Origin: Microbulbifer aggregans
Lineage (GTDB): Bacteria; Pseudomonadota; Gammaproteobacteria; Pseudomonadales; Cellvibrionaceae
Length of the DNA: 64,000 bases
Assembly: GCF_020524005.1 (NCBI RefSeq)
Contig: NZ_JAIVKK010000003.1
Location: 248,001 to 312,000 of the forward strand
Reading direction: 5' to 3'
Both the position numbers and the translations under genes were made by a program. The notes below the pieces were generated by a model. That model did not search any database. It saw only the letters and a program-made list of their open reading frames with translations, and had not been told where the DNA came from. Positions 40,401-48,818 of this stretch are shown one piece after another (position 1 is the stretch's first letter; each line of letters opens with the position of its first letter).

Positions 40401-42332
40401 AAGGAACATTTTGACTTTCTGCTTTTCCTGCAAGTAACGGCTCTGGGGAATGCGCTCGTTGCGCGCGCTTTGGGCGAGCTCCAGGTATTTGTCTGCCAAT
40501 TGGTCGATAGCTTCGTTCAAGAAGGCCGCGCTGCCCATGGCGGGCTCGCAGACACGCAGTTCCAGAATACGCTTTGCGCGGGCGTCGTCATCGCGCAGCG
40601 GATCCAACTGCTCCTTGAACAGTTCCTTGAGGGCGTACTTCACCAGTGACTGGGTAAGCACCTCGGGTGTGTAGTAACTAGCGGATTTCTCCCGGTCGCG
40701 CCCGGCCAATCGGTAGATAAAGGTTCCCTTTCGGTGTACCCGCAGCTCCTTTTGGCCTTGAGCGTTGGTGTCGTAGACCTTTTCGCCATCGTTGTACTGC
40801 TCCAGATCCTGCGCATTGACGAAGTAACCGGTATCCAGCTCGTCCGGGGTTTCGCCGGCCTTTTTCACCTCGTAAAGATCTTCGGTAGCGAAGAACCCCC
40901 GGTAGCTGAGCAAAGCCTCGTACACCGCGCCCAGCTGGTTAATTCCAAGCTGAGCATAACTGATACGCCCTCGACGTTTGCGGCCCTTGCCCGGGCGGGA
41001 CAGGGACATAAGTTTGATGACCCGCTGCAGCAGGTGGTTGGGAAAGACTACTTTGTTCAGCAGGCGGGTACGCTCGGGATCGAACAGGTGGCTCTGCAGC
41101 GCATAGAGGCTGAAGCCATCTGCTGTAGTCGCCAACAGATCGTCATGGGTATCGGGCTGGTAACCCTTCTGAATCAACCTGAAAAGGGTTTGCAGTGAGT
41201 CATTGAAGTAACGGCCGTTCTGCTCCCGCTCGGAGGTCAGCGGCACCATCTCCAACTCACGCAGAGATTCCAGGCTGTAGCCGGAAAGGTATACGGGGTT
41301 ATCCACAGGGGCATACCCCAACTCCGGGCGCGCCTCGATATAGAACAGGAACAGCAGCCGGTACATATAGCGCAGGCATTCCACGGAGAGCTGATCCGGA
41401 TCCAGGGCAGATTTACCGGTGTAGCCGATTTCTCTGCGCTGGATCAGCTGCCTGGCTGCCTCGTTACCCAGCAGCTCGATGGATTCGCGCAGGGCGTACT
41501 TGAGGTCTTCGGAGACACCGTAGGCGTGTTTGTGCGCATTTTCGTCCAAGGTATCCAGCAAACACTGACCCTGCTCACCCAACAAACTTTCGCGATGGAG
41601 AAGGACACTAACGGCTTTGAGTGTTTCTATTTCCCGACGAGTAAACAGTTCCAGCCAATCAAAGCGCAGCAGACGGCCCTGGGCAAACTTGGTACGGTCC
41701 AACAGCAGCCACTGGCGTCCGGAAACCAGAATCACCCAGCGCGGCGGGCGTGCTTGGGAAAAAACACTGCCGGCGAGCAAGTGCTGCCAATCTTGCTTTT
41801 TCATGGCCTTGGGCAGGGGAGCGGCGTTGAGGCTTTCCAGCTGTTTGGGGTGTACCTCTTCGCTCAGCGGGTCGTCATCGGTGGCGCCGGTGGGTAGTGC
41901 TTCCAGTACCCATAGCAGGGGAGCAGCTTGGCCGTCGGTGACCTGAGCCAACAGCGGGACTTCGATATCATCGTCGACGGAATATCGCTGTGGCTTTTGC
42001 TCCCAGCCGAATACGGCCAGCAGTTCAGCGGTCCAGCGGCGCTGCAGACGCAGGCGCTCTTCGGGCGTTTTTTCCTGCTCAGCCTCTTTGAAGAACTGCA
42101 GCGCATCGCGGCTTAACGTACGCAACTGGTTGTAGGGGGCTCTTGTGCCGGAGGCTTCTAAAGACTGAACGTCCTCGTGTTCAGGCTCGCCTTCCTCAGC
42201 CTTACCCGCAGCTGCACTGTCTTCCCGCTCTTTCCAGGCGGTAATTCGCTCCTGGATATCTTTACTAAAGATCTCGCTCAGGTAGTGCTCGGAGTAGAAT
42301 TCGTTCTCGTTGTTGATTCCGAACCAGGCCAT
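37446..42332 (-). CDS. Large adenine-specific DNA methylase (DISARM DrmMI/PglX-like)
   Basis: The 1628-aa protein has an Eco57I/PglX-type N6-adenine methylase core: YYTPEVLTQSLVKYALKELF, SAM site EPAMGSAAFLNEAIDQLADK, VFGVDLNPIAVELAEVSLWL, and motif IV GNPPWLKVEW (about residue 967). Residues 45-65 are acidic. The part after NPPW (about 970-1550, 37,690-39,420) is the expected target-recognition region and is clearly poorer in GC than the rest (about 40% against 57% in sampled lines). It begins 2 bases after the SNF2 gene's stop. It could mark self DNA; no separate nuclease gene with the same specificity is visible. Confidence 0.86.
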   Translation of the reverse strand: MAWFGINNENEFYSEHYLSEIFSKDIQERITAWKEREDSAAAGKAEEGEPEHEDVQSLEASGTRAPYNQLRTLSRDALQFFKEAEQEKTPEERLRLQRRWTAELLAVFGWEQKPQRYSVDDDIEVPLLAQVTDGQAAPLLWVLEALPTGATDDDPLSEEVHPKQLESLNAAPLPKAMKKQDWQHLLAGSVFSQARPPRWVILVSGRQWLLLDRTKFAQGRLLRFDWLELFTRREIETLKAVSVLLHRESLLGEQGQCLLDTLDENAHKHAYGVSEDLKYALRESIELLGNEAARQLIQRREIGYTGKSALDPDQLSVECLRYMYRLLFLFYIEARPELGYAPVDNPVYLSGYSLESLRELEMVPLTSEREQNGRYFNDSLQTLFRLIQKGYQPDTHDDLLATTADGFSLYALQSHLFDPERTRLLNKVVFPNHLLQRVIKLMSLSRPGKGRKRRGRISYAQLGINQLGAVYEALLSYRGFFATEDLYEVKKAGETPDELDTGYFVNAQDLEQYNDGEKVYDTNAQGQKELRVHRKGTFIYRLAGRDREKSASYYTPEVLTQSLVKYALKELFKEQLDPLRDDDARAKRILELRVCEPAMGSAAFLNEAIDQLADKYLELAQSARNERIPQSRYLQEKQKVKMFLADNNVFGVDLNPIAVELAEVSLWLNALSADRFIPWLGLQLNCGNSLIGARREVFPVSSLMLKPSDGASWLKTAPKRVPLGEARGEQQIWHFLLPDSGMANYTEKVVKARYKADIKVINDWRKAFAKAFATDDIQRMQRLSEKIDELWNEHTESLKKLREKTTDPYQIYGFEHSGQRTSINFKDEALSGELLSEKLQNASAFRRLKLAMDYWCALWFWPIDQAHLLPSRDEWLFDLENLLLGDTFTAGPAGEVQDLFSQTTPVEEGKSFVDKFGVVNLKVLFEHFPRLRLADGIARTQRFFHWELVFADVFSDSGGFDLMLGNPPWLKVEWKEGGVLGDHQPLFALRNFSASRLNTLRDELFSRVPNVEQAWVEEYQQNEGTQNFLNSMMNFPELRGVQATLHKCFLPRAWFNGNEKSVTAFLYESGVFNDPKGAALRRACFRRLRKNFTYFRAMSLFNIQGNNKTDFHCSIFGGVVASPKFEMIDYLKHPKEIDLAYSGREESEFDYHMVSGVGENLGGETAPRAVSSNLSSGKGGASRIVVVGDDELSLFAELYDEPGTDSLEARLPSVREQQLINVLKRFSDQPRRLGDLKGQFYPLEMWHETNQQKDGTIRRETCFPKSLREWVISGPHFFVGTLFFKTPKAICTHNSHYTPLDLLDLPDDYLPRTNYVPACSYDEYMSRVPKVPWRIGEESDGGRVTDYYRFIVRKMLSQGGDRTLISTIAPREIAHIDGCTSLVFKDAVNLVLFSGCAFSLPFDFWVKTTGKANFRQELQLQMPIFDSSSGISLEIIRRALKLVCISRDYANLWDCHFAELMGGRWSLESILRDDYARRMALVEIDVLVALQLGMDLNELLSIYRSQFQQLQKYESNTWYDQNGRIVFTGNAGLVGVGLPSRPQNAELRAGISYCLKLIDGEKKEGIALGWEDIKALPAGSKVIKTFMDDTLPGGPQRRSIEYVAPFIKPDREKDYEIAWRAFEARQQQ

Positions 42333-42334
42333 CG

Positions 42335-45262
42335 TTAAACCTCCCCTTCTTCGACTGCTACGGCTTCATCACCGGTGAGTACGGCGATGACCTGGATGTA
42401 GGGCTCTTCTTCCGTGTGACGGGTTTCCGTCAGCCACTGCTGGTACTCCTCAAAAACCCGATCGATGTGTTGCATGCGGTCACGCTTGCGATGCTCACGG
42501 ATTGCGTCCGGCTGCTGGCCGCCCAGATCCAGCTCCAGCTGGTCCAAGTGCTTGTTGCGCAGGTCATCCAGCTTTTGCAGGTGCCCCCTCAGCTCTTCGT
42601 TCTTTTCTGCCTGTACTTCTGTGCGCAGCGTTTTTAGCTGGCCGGTTACATGGGCAATTACCTGGGGCAGCAGCTTCTGCAGCGCTTTGGTATCCCCTTT
42701 TACGGCGCGGTTGGGTATGCGCTTACCGGTGAGATCGAACTCCCGCAGGATATCGATCAGCGGCGTCGCCATGGTGACTTTCCCACCCTGTACTAGTACC
42801 GCCTCGCTGGATTGGATCAGGGCCTGGCCGCGCTTGTTGGGGAAGCCGCCATGCACGATAAACCAGTGATCCCCAGCCGGTAGCTGGTTAGGTAGGCGGA
42901 TTACCGGTGCAGTGTGGCGACCGAAGAAATCCTGGGCACGGGTCATCAGCCATTCCATTACCGGGTGTTGGCCCCACAGGTACTGCAGGTTGCTGAACAG
43001 CGCATCGTCCAGATCACGCGCGGAGCGGATCATTTCCTGTACTTGATCTCGGTCGTCGGTGAGGAAGAAGCGATCGTCTTCTGGGCGCACTTCTCTAGGC
43101 AAGTATTTGAGGCGCTGGCGCAGATCGGAAGGCGCGGTGAAGTCGATTTGCCGGCGGGTGTCGTCGACGTTGTATTGCAGCTGATCGTTGCCCTCGCGGA
43201 TACAGCGCAACGCGGCCTTGGCGAATTCAAAATCCTTTTCAAACAGGGTGATGCTATCGCCCTTGGAGGCCTCCAGGTCGGCATGACTGGTGACGTTTTC
43301 GCTACTGGTGAAGGCTGAGAGTGTGGATTCGGCCGATTCGGTGATATCGGCACCCCCATCGCTGAACAAGCCGGCGAAGATATCACTAATGTCGTCGCTA
43401 TCCTGGGTATCGTGGGCAGCCTCTACCGCCTCGCCGATTTTGGCTTCTTCCTCGTCAGCACTGAAGGCACCCATAAATTCGGAGGGGTCGCCAATATTGC
43501 GTCCGGCCTGGGCATCCTTCTCGGTCAGCACCTCGTAGATTCGCTGGTCGCCCTGTACCTCGGGTTGATCGCTCAGGGTCATCAGGTAGCGGATCTGTGG
43601 CGTTTTGGTTTGCCCGTAGCGGTCGATACGACCATTGCGCTGCTGGAACACCATCAATGACCAGGGGATATCGAAATGAATCATCCGGTGGCTGAGGTGA
43701 TGCAGGTTGATACCTTCGGAAGCCACATCGGAGCAAAGCAGCAGTCGCACGGGGGCGGTGCGATTGTTGAAGTCCTCGACCTTTTTGGCCAAGTCTTTGT
43801 CCTGCATGGTGCCCTTGAGCACTTCTATCTGGTTTTTCTTGAGCTTCAGGTCTTTACCCAGATGATGCGCGAGGAAATCCAGGGTTTGCAGGCTCTCGGT
43901 GAAGATCACCAGGCGATCATCGGCATTTTTGGGGTTCCAGCCCAGCGATTCATCACCTTCCGGCGCGAGCATACGTAGCAACAACTGGTATTTGGAGAAC
44001 GCCTGGGGCTTTACCGCACGCAGAGCAGTCTCGATGCCCTCTAGAGAACTGATGTCTTCTTCAATACCGTCCTGATCGCGCTTTTTCTCAAGCTTCTTCA
44101 GACGCTGCTCGACGGTAGAGAGGCAGGCAGCAGGGCTGGAAAACAGGGCCTTCATCAGTGTGGTGCGGAATAGTTGTGCACCAGACTTGCCACGCCCATC
44201 GAGAGAATTGAATTTGGCATCCTTCAACTCCGAGAACACCGCTTCTTCCGCGACAGAGGCCGTCACCTTGACCGTATCAATATTGCGCTCGGGAAAGTGG
44301 GTGCTGAGTTGTGAGGCCACATCCTTTTTGAACCGACGTACGACCAGGCCTTTATCGCGGAAGTCTTCGTGGGCGTAGTCTTTCGGGTTCGCAATCGCCG
44401 TCGGGTCTAGCATGTTCACCAGGCTGGCGAAACTCTCTGCCTTTCCGTCGTGGGGCGTGGCCGACAGCATGATCAGAGTATCGGAACGGGTAGAGAGCAG
44501 TTCTGCCAGTTTGTGCCGCTGAGAGTTGGTGGAACGACGGGCGACGTTGTGGGCTTCATCGATGATGATGATGTCCCAGTAAGCTTGCTCAAGGTGGTGG
44601 CGATACTCCAGGGTGTGCTTGAGCGTATCGATGGAGATGATGGTGCGATCGTAGTAATGGAACGGGTTGTGGTTGGTGGGGATATCGTTGCGTACCCGCT
44701 GCAGGCCCACGGAGTCCAGCCGTACCAAAGGGATTGTGAAGCGCTGCCAGAACTCTCGTTGGAACTGGCTCAGCATGGACTTCACCGCCAATACCAAGAT
44801 GCGCTTGCCGCGGCCGCGACGGATCAATTCTGACACCAGAATACCGGCTTCCAGTGTTTTACCCAGGCCCACAGCGTCAGAGATCATGATGCGCTGACGG
44901 GGCTGGCGCAGGGCCTGCAAGGTGGGGTCCAACTGGAATGGCAGCAAGTCCATAGCAGCTTTATGGCCGATATGAACCTTGTTGTCCGCTGGTGGCGTCT
45001 GGCGCAGTGCGGTATCAATAAACAGCTGGCCGGCGAGATAGCCATCGGACGTGTCATCCACCAGCTCGGTATGGGCCGGGTCTAAAATTCGCGCATTCTG
45101 TTCGATTTTGCTCAGAAACTGTGCTGATCTACCGCGAACCAGCTCCGACTGCCCGATACAGGTCAGGAGGTAACCACCATCACTAGCCCTGTCTACCCGC
45201 TGAATCCGCCACTCTGCATCGCGAATTTCAACACGCATGCCCGGGATAAACTGTTGCACCAC
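42335..45262 (-). CDS. SNF2-family helicase (DISARM DrmD-like)
   Basis: The 975-aa protein has an N-terminal beta-rich part (FIPGMRVEIRDAEWRIQRVD), an SF2/SNF2 helicase with DAVGLGKTLEAGIL (Walker A), IIIIDEAHNVARR (DEAH-type motif II), LSATPHDGKAES (motif III) and motif VI FQQRNGRIDRYGQ. The order SNF2 helicase then giant adenine methylase is that of class 1 DISARM. A 57-base gap separates it from the HNH gene upstream, with no terminator in it. Confidence 0.86.
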   Translation of the reverse strand: MVQQFIPGMRVEIRDAEWRIQRVDRASDGGYLLTCIGQSELVRGRSAQFLSKIEQNARILDPAHTELVDDTSDGYLAGQLFIDTALRQTPPADNKVHIGHKAAMDLLPFQLDPTLQALRQPRQRIMISDAVGLGKTLEAGILVSELIRRGRGKRILVLAVKSMLSQFQREFWQRFTIPLVRLDSVGLQRVRNDIPTNHNPFHYYDRTIISIDTLKHTLEYRHHLEQAYWDIIIIDEAHNVARRSTNSQRHKLAELLSTRSDTLIMLSATPHDGKAESFASLVNMLDPTAIANPKDYAHEDFRDKGLVVRRFKKDVASQLSTHFPERNIDTVKVTASVAEEAVFSELKDAKFNSLDGRGKSGAQLFRTTLMKALFSSPAACLSTVEQRLKKLEKKRDQDGIEEDISSLEGIETALRAVKPQAFSKYQLLLRMLAPEGDESLGWNPKNADDRLVIFTESLQTLDFLAHHLGKDLKLKKNQIEVLKGTMQDKDLAKKVEDFNNRTAPVRLLLCSDVASEGINLHHLSHRMIHFDIPWSLMVFQQRNGRIDRYGQTKTPQIRYLMTLSDQPEVQGDQRIYEVLTEKDAQAGRNIGDPSEFMGAFSADEEEAKIGEAVEAAHDTQDSDDISDIFAGLFSDGGADITESAESTLSAFTSSENVTSHADLEASKGDSITLFEKDFEFAKAALRCIREGNDQLQYNVDDTRRQIDFTAPSDLRQRLKYLPREVRPEDDRFFLTDDRDQVQEMIRSARDLDDALFSNLQYLWGQHPVMEWLMTRAQDFFGRHTAPVIRLPNQLPAGDHWFIVHGGFPNKRGQALIQSSEAVLVQGGKVTMATPLIDILREFDLTGKRIPNRAVKGDTKALQKLLPQVIAHVTGQLKTLRTEVQAEKNEELRGHLQKLDDLRNKHLDQLELDLGGQQPDAIREHRKRDRMQHIDRVFEEYQQWLTETRHTEEEPYIQVIAVLTGDEAVAVEEGEV

Positions 45263-45319
45263 TTCACATCCTTATTCTCGGAGACTGTTTGAACCGGAAA
45301 TACTAGGTTCTATTGCATG

Positions 45320-46426
45320 TTACTGGAAGCTCTTCATGGCTTGGCCGAGGCTATATAAGTGCCACCCCATTGATCTTGCGTTTTGGGCAGCTTCTGCGTC
45401 GATAAAAATGCCTTTCTTCTCCTCCGGCCATGCGATCTCCAGCTCTGCGATTACCGCCCCTTGGGAATTGGTCACTTCATAACCGATCTCGGGAACGGTT
45501 CTGTTTCCGCGCTGACAGTATTTGAGCAGGCCGTGCACGGCCGTATCTGCAAGGGCGAATGCTTCATCCCAATTGCCAACATGATCTAGTCCCTGATTAC
45601 GACGGAACTGTTTGATAATCTGAATATCGCTGTATTTAACGTGCATGTGTTCATGATTAGGCTCCTTCTTGTGGCAGTCGGCACACACCACTTTGAGATT
45701 CTCAGGGCGATTATCTCGCTTGTTGCCATTATTGTGATGAACATGTACTAGTGACTTGTGATCTGACAAGTCCACACGGCATTCTGTACAGGTGTAATTC
45801 GCAGCAGTGCGCTGCCGATCAGACACCACCTTCCAATCATCAGAATAGCCTCCCCCTTGAAGATACTTATTGTGCTTCGGGAGGTGAGAAAACAGTGAGC
45901 TATAGGTAGAGAAAAACTCTTCGATACTAAAGTTATTGAAAATACTCCGGTCTCTTGCAGTCGAGAACCCTTTGTAATTCAGTAACTTCAAGCAGTTTTG
46001 GCAAACCTTTAGTTCCGACTCTGATTCGACAGATCTACCGGTTGCTCTATCCGTGCCATAGATATCGAATACACCGGATAAATTGTTCGTTACTTTATAC
46101 CGCTCGAAGCGCTTCCGAGCCTTCATATCATTCAGTGTTGAACAGTCGGCGACATGGAAGCGACTACCGTTTTTGGGGTCTGCTAGTGTTTTCGCGATAT
46201 CCCATTGGTCAGGGATGTAGAGCAGGACTTGGCGCCCCTGAACGGAAAGCAGACCATTATCGGTATCCAGCTCTTCTAAGCTGATTTCCTTACCTCGCTC
46301 CAGCTCAAAATCAAGGTCAAAGTTAGCGTGTGCCATGACCTCGATATCAAACTCAGGTGTAAAATCACCCATCTTTTCGGCTGCTGCTCTCAGAGCAAAC
46401 AGAACTCCATCCACATCCAGTTTCAT
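45320..46426 (-). CDS. HNH endonuclease (ZorE-like) with C-terminal shared module
   Basis: The 368-aa protein has a central CQNCLKLLNYKGF zinc-type pair and an HNH nuclease CTECRVDLSDHKSLVHVHHN ... RPENLKVVCADCHKKE. In type II Zorya an HNH protein (ZorE) accompanies ZorA and ZorB; here the gene overlaps zorB by one base (TAATG), which supports that role. Its last 59 residues (GYEVTNSQGAVIAELEIAWP ... GWHLYSLGQ) form the module shared with the DUF262 and DEAD proteins, tying Zorya to the helicase-methylase set. Confidence 0.8.
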   Translation of the reverse strand: MKLDVDGVLFALRAAAEKMGDFTPEFDIEVMAHANFDLDFELERGKEISLEELDTDNGLLSVQGRQVLLYIPDQWDIAKTLADPKNGSRFHVADCSTLNDMKARKRFERYKVTNNLSGVFDIYGTDRATGRSVESESELKVCQNCLKLLNYKGFSTARDRSIFNNFSIEEFFSTYSSLFSHLPKHNKYLQGGGYSDDWKVVSDRQRTAANYTCTECRVDLSDHKSLVHVHHNNGNKRDNRPENLKVVCADCHKKEPNHEHMHVKYSDIQIIKQFRRNQGLDHVGNWDEAFALADTAVHGLLKYCQRGNRTVPEIGYEVTNSQGAVIAELEIAWPEEKKGIFIDAEAAQNARSMGWHLYSLGQAMKSFQ

Positions 46427-47130
46427 TAGTCTGCCGCCAAAATACGCTGGAACTGGATATCCGCATTGGTGATCACACGGAAGCTTACCCGCCTGGAATG
46501 CTCTCGATCCTCGTGGCCGGATTCATCATAAATGGCTTTTGAGGAAGAAAGCCCCACCGCGGCAAAGCTGGAATTAATCCACGGTCTGTATTGCTCTACC
46601 GCGGGGATATCGTATATGTATTGAAGTACAGCTCTGGTCCGGCCTTGCGACAGCTCCATATTGTTGAAATAAGCATGTTTGGCGGAAGTATTCCGGTTCC
46701 AAACGCTGCTCGTGTGACCTTCGATACGTACCTCGCCGACTGACGCTTTATAGGGCGCTAGTACCGCCATATACCTGGGGAAAAAATCATCCAGGATAAG
46801 TTTGTACTGTCCATTCAGGTCTGAACGGCCAGTTTCAAATAGAACATCAGGAGATTTAAATGTGAAGGTGAGGGTTTCCTGGTCGATTTCTGCATCCCAG
46901 CGTTTGAGATCTTCTTCAAACTCAGTCATTAGGGAGTCAAATATCGCGACCTGATTTTCCTGGTATGCAACGGCAATCTCTTTGATCTTGTCGCGCTCTT
47001 TCAGGGCCTCGATCATCAAGGCAATGGCGATCAGCAGGAACACCATCATTAGACCAGCCATCAGGTCGGATACTGAGAGCCAGTGGCTCTCTTCGACCTC
47101 ATGATCTGACTGGGATACCATGAGTGTCAT
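46426..47130 (-). CDS. zorB: ZorB-like MotB/OmpA protein
   Basis: The 234-aa inner-membrane protein has one transmembrane helix preceded by a key Asp (SVSDLMAGLMMVFLLIAIAL, about 18-42), as in MotB/ZorB. A periplasmic OmpA-like peptidoglycan-binding domain follows (VRIEGHTSSVWN; ELSQGRTRAVLQYI; REHSRRVSFRV). With ZorA it forms a proton-driven motor-like complex. It overlaps zorA by one base (TGATG) and the HNH gene by one base. Confidence 0.88.
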   Translation of the reverse strand: MTLMVSQSDHEVEESHWLSVSDLMAGLMMVFLLIAIALMIEALKERDKIKEIAVAYQENQVAIFDSLMTEFEEDLKRWDAEIDQETLTFTFKSPDVLFETGRSDLNGQYKLILDDFFPRYMAVLAPYKASVGEVRIEGHTSSVWNRNTSAKHAYFNNMELSQGRTRAVLQYIYDIPAVEQYRPWINSSFAAVGLSSSKAIYDESGHEDREHSRRVSFRVITNADIQFQRILAAD

Positions 47131-48818
47131 CAGGCAACTCCCTGTCCGCGCTTAACGACATCGTTCATAGCAATAACCAGACGCTGGTAGTCATCGGTAA
47201 ACTTGCCACTGATGGTGGTGAGTGACTGCCCCATATGCTGCATTACACGTTGCAGCTCTTGTGACATAGCGTCGTCCAGCAGCTTGATCTGCTTCTGCAC
47301 GGATTCACCCGTTTGAGATAGTGCATCTTCGGCGGTGGTGCGGAGGCCGTTCATGGTCGATTGGGTGTGGCGAGTTTGCTCATTTGCCAGATCTTCCAGG
47401 CTCTTCGCAAGATCGCCCTGCATGCTTTCTAAGCCACTGACAAAGTTGCGACGTACATCCGTGAGTTGGGCAACCAGCTCTTTACCGAGGTTCTCAATCT
47501 CACCGGTGGCAGACTTACTCTTCTCACCAACTTCTTGAACCATGTTGCGCATTTCGTTGTTGATATCCGAAATTGCATCCTGAAACTGAACTTTGATTTG
47601 TTCGGTTGAATTTGAAACTGCCTGAGAGGACTCAGTCAATGCTGCATTTGTCTGAGAAACGCGGTTATCAAATTCTTCAGCGGAAGACACAATCACGTTC
47701 TTCACTTTATCGACACCTTCCTGCATCCCCGAAGCTAGGCGCTCATTAATGGCTTTCGCACCCTCAATGGTCTCGTCAATTTGCTTGCGAATTTCGGGCA
47801 CAGATTCAACTGCGCGATCACGAATATCCTTGAATGCCTCCAGGTGACGATCAAGCTCGGAAATCTGGTGCTGATTCACCTCCATTACGGAGTGGAGCTC
47901 TCCCATTACCTTTGGAATGACCTGCGACTCAGCGCTAATGGAGGCAACGCTAACCTCGGTCTGAGTAATCGCTGTAACACCCTGCTCGTACTGAGCAATC
48001 ATCTGCTCCAGCTGCACCTGATATTGCTGCTGCCATACCACCAGCTTCTCCACCGACGCATTCAACTGCTTGAAGTTCTCGCCAAACTGTTCAGTGAGGT
48101 TATTGTTGAAGTCGCTGATCACTTCCTTCAGGGCATTGATAACCTGCTCAGTAGCAGACTTCGACATCATGTCCGCAAATTCCTGTAGCTTTATCCACAG
48201 AGTGTTTCCGAAATGATCAAAATTCACTCGCTGGGCATCCACACTTTCCTTAATCGCCACGAGAGCTTCGGAGCTTTTATCTTGAGAGCTTTGGAGTAAT
48301 TTGGCACGGTCAGAGGACTCCGACCGCATCAGGCGCAGCTGCCCCATAAGACTGGATTCGTCGCTGTCTGAAATCGCTCCATTGAGTTTGTTGATAGCGT
48401 CAACTTGAGCCATCAGAGCCGCGTACATGTCCTTGGAGTCCACTTCTTCTTTACCAGCAACGAGCTGACGTTTAGAGAAGACACCAAATGCTACTAGTGA
48501 TTTGAACAACAGAGATAGGAAGACCCCTAGAATACTAGTAATAAACGCTGTTTTAAGACCACCGAGCAGCAGGGTAATACTCGCTTGAATGTTTTCGTGA
48601 TCGAAATTTAGCAGCCCTGATACGATCCCGGTAAACGTACCTAGAATCCCGATAGACGTCAGCAGTGTTGGCACATAGTTCGTGAAGCCCGCTTGCTTGT
48701 CTTTTACCTTTAAAAATATGGCTGCAAAGAAAATACCCAGCAGGGTGATAATAAATACGTTTGTAATCGTCGCTGCGGGCAGCTGCTGAAGAGCAGACTC
48801 AATGACAGAGGCAAGCAT
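47130..48818 (-). CDS. zorA: ZorA-like MotA/TolQ/ExbB protein with long coiled-coil tail
   Basis: The 562-aa protein has an N-terminal helix (TNVFIITLLGIFFAAIFL) and the MotA/ExbB pair (PTLLTSIGILGTFTGIVSGL, about 50-70; LKTAFITSILGVFLSLLFKS, about 87-107). About 400 residues of predicted helical coiled coil follow (for example VESVPEIRKQIDETIEGAKA), the cytoplasmic tail proposed to sense or relay phage attack in Zorya. First gene of the operon. There is no strong Shine-Dalgarno ahead of the ATG. Confidence 0.88.
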   Translation of the reverse strand: MLASVIESALQQLPAATITNVFIITLLGIFFAAIFLKVKDKQAGFTNYVPTLLTSIGILGTFTGIVSGLLNFDHENIQASITLLLGGLKTAFITSILGVFLSLLFKSLVAFGVFSKRQLVAGKEEVDSKDMYAALMAQVDAINKLNGAISDSDESSLMGQLRLMRSESSDRAKLLQSSQDKSSEALVAIKESVDAQRVNFDHFGNTLWIKLQEFADMMSKSATEQVINALKEVISDFNNNLTEQFGENFKQLNASVEKLVVWQQQYQVQLEQMIAQYEQGVTAITQTEVSVASISAESQVIPKVMGELHSVMEVNQHQISELDRHLEAFKDIRDRAVESVPEIRKQIDETIEGAKAINERLASGMQEGVDKVKNVIVSSAEEFDNRVSQTNAALTESSQAVSNSTEQIKVQFQDAISDINNEMRNMVQEVGEKSKSATGEIENLGKELVAQLTDVRRNFVSGLESMQGDLAKSLEDLANEQTRHTQSTMNGLRTTAEDALSQTGESVQKQIKLLDDAMSQELQRVMQHMGQSLTTISGKFTDDYQRLVIAMNDVVKRGQGVA

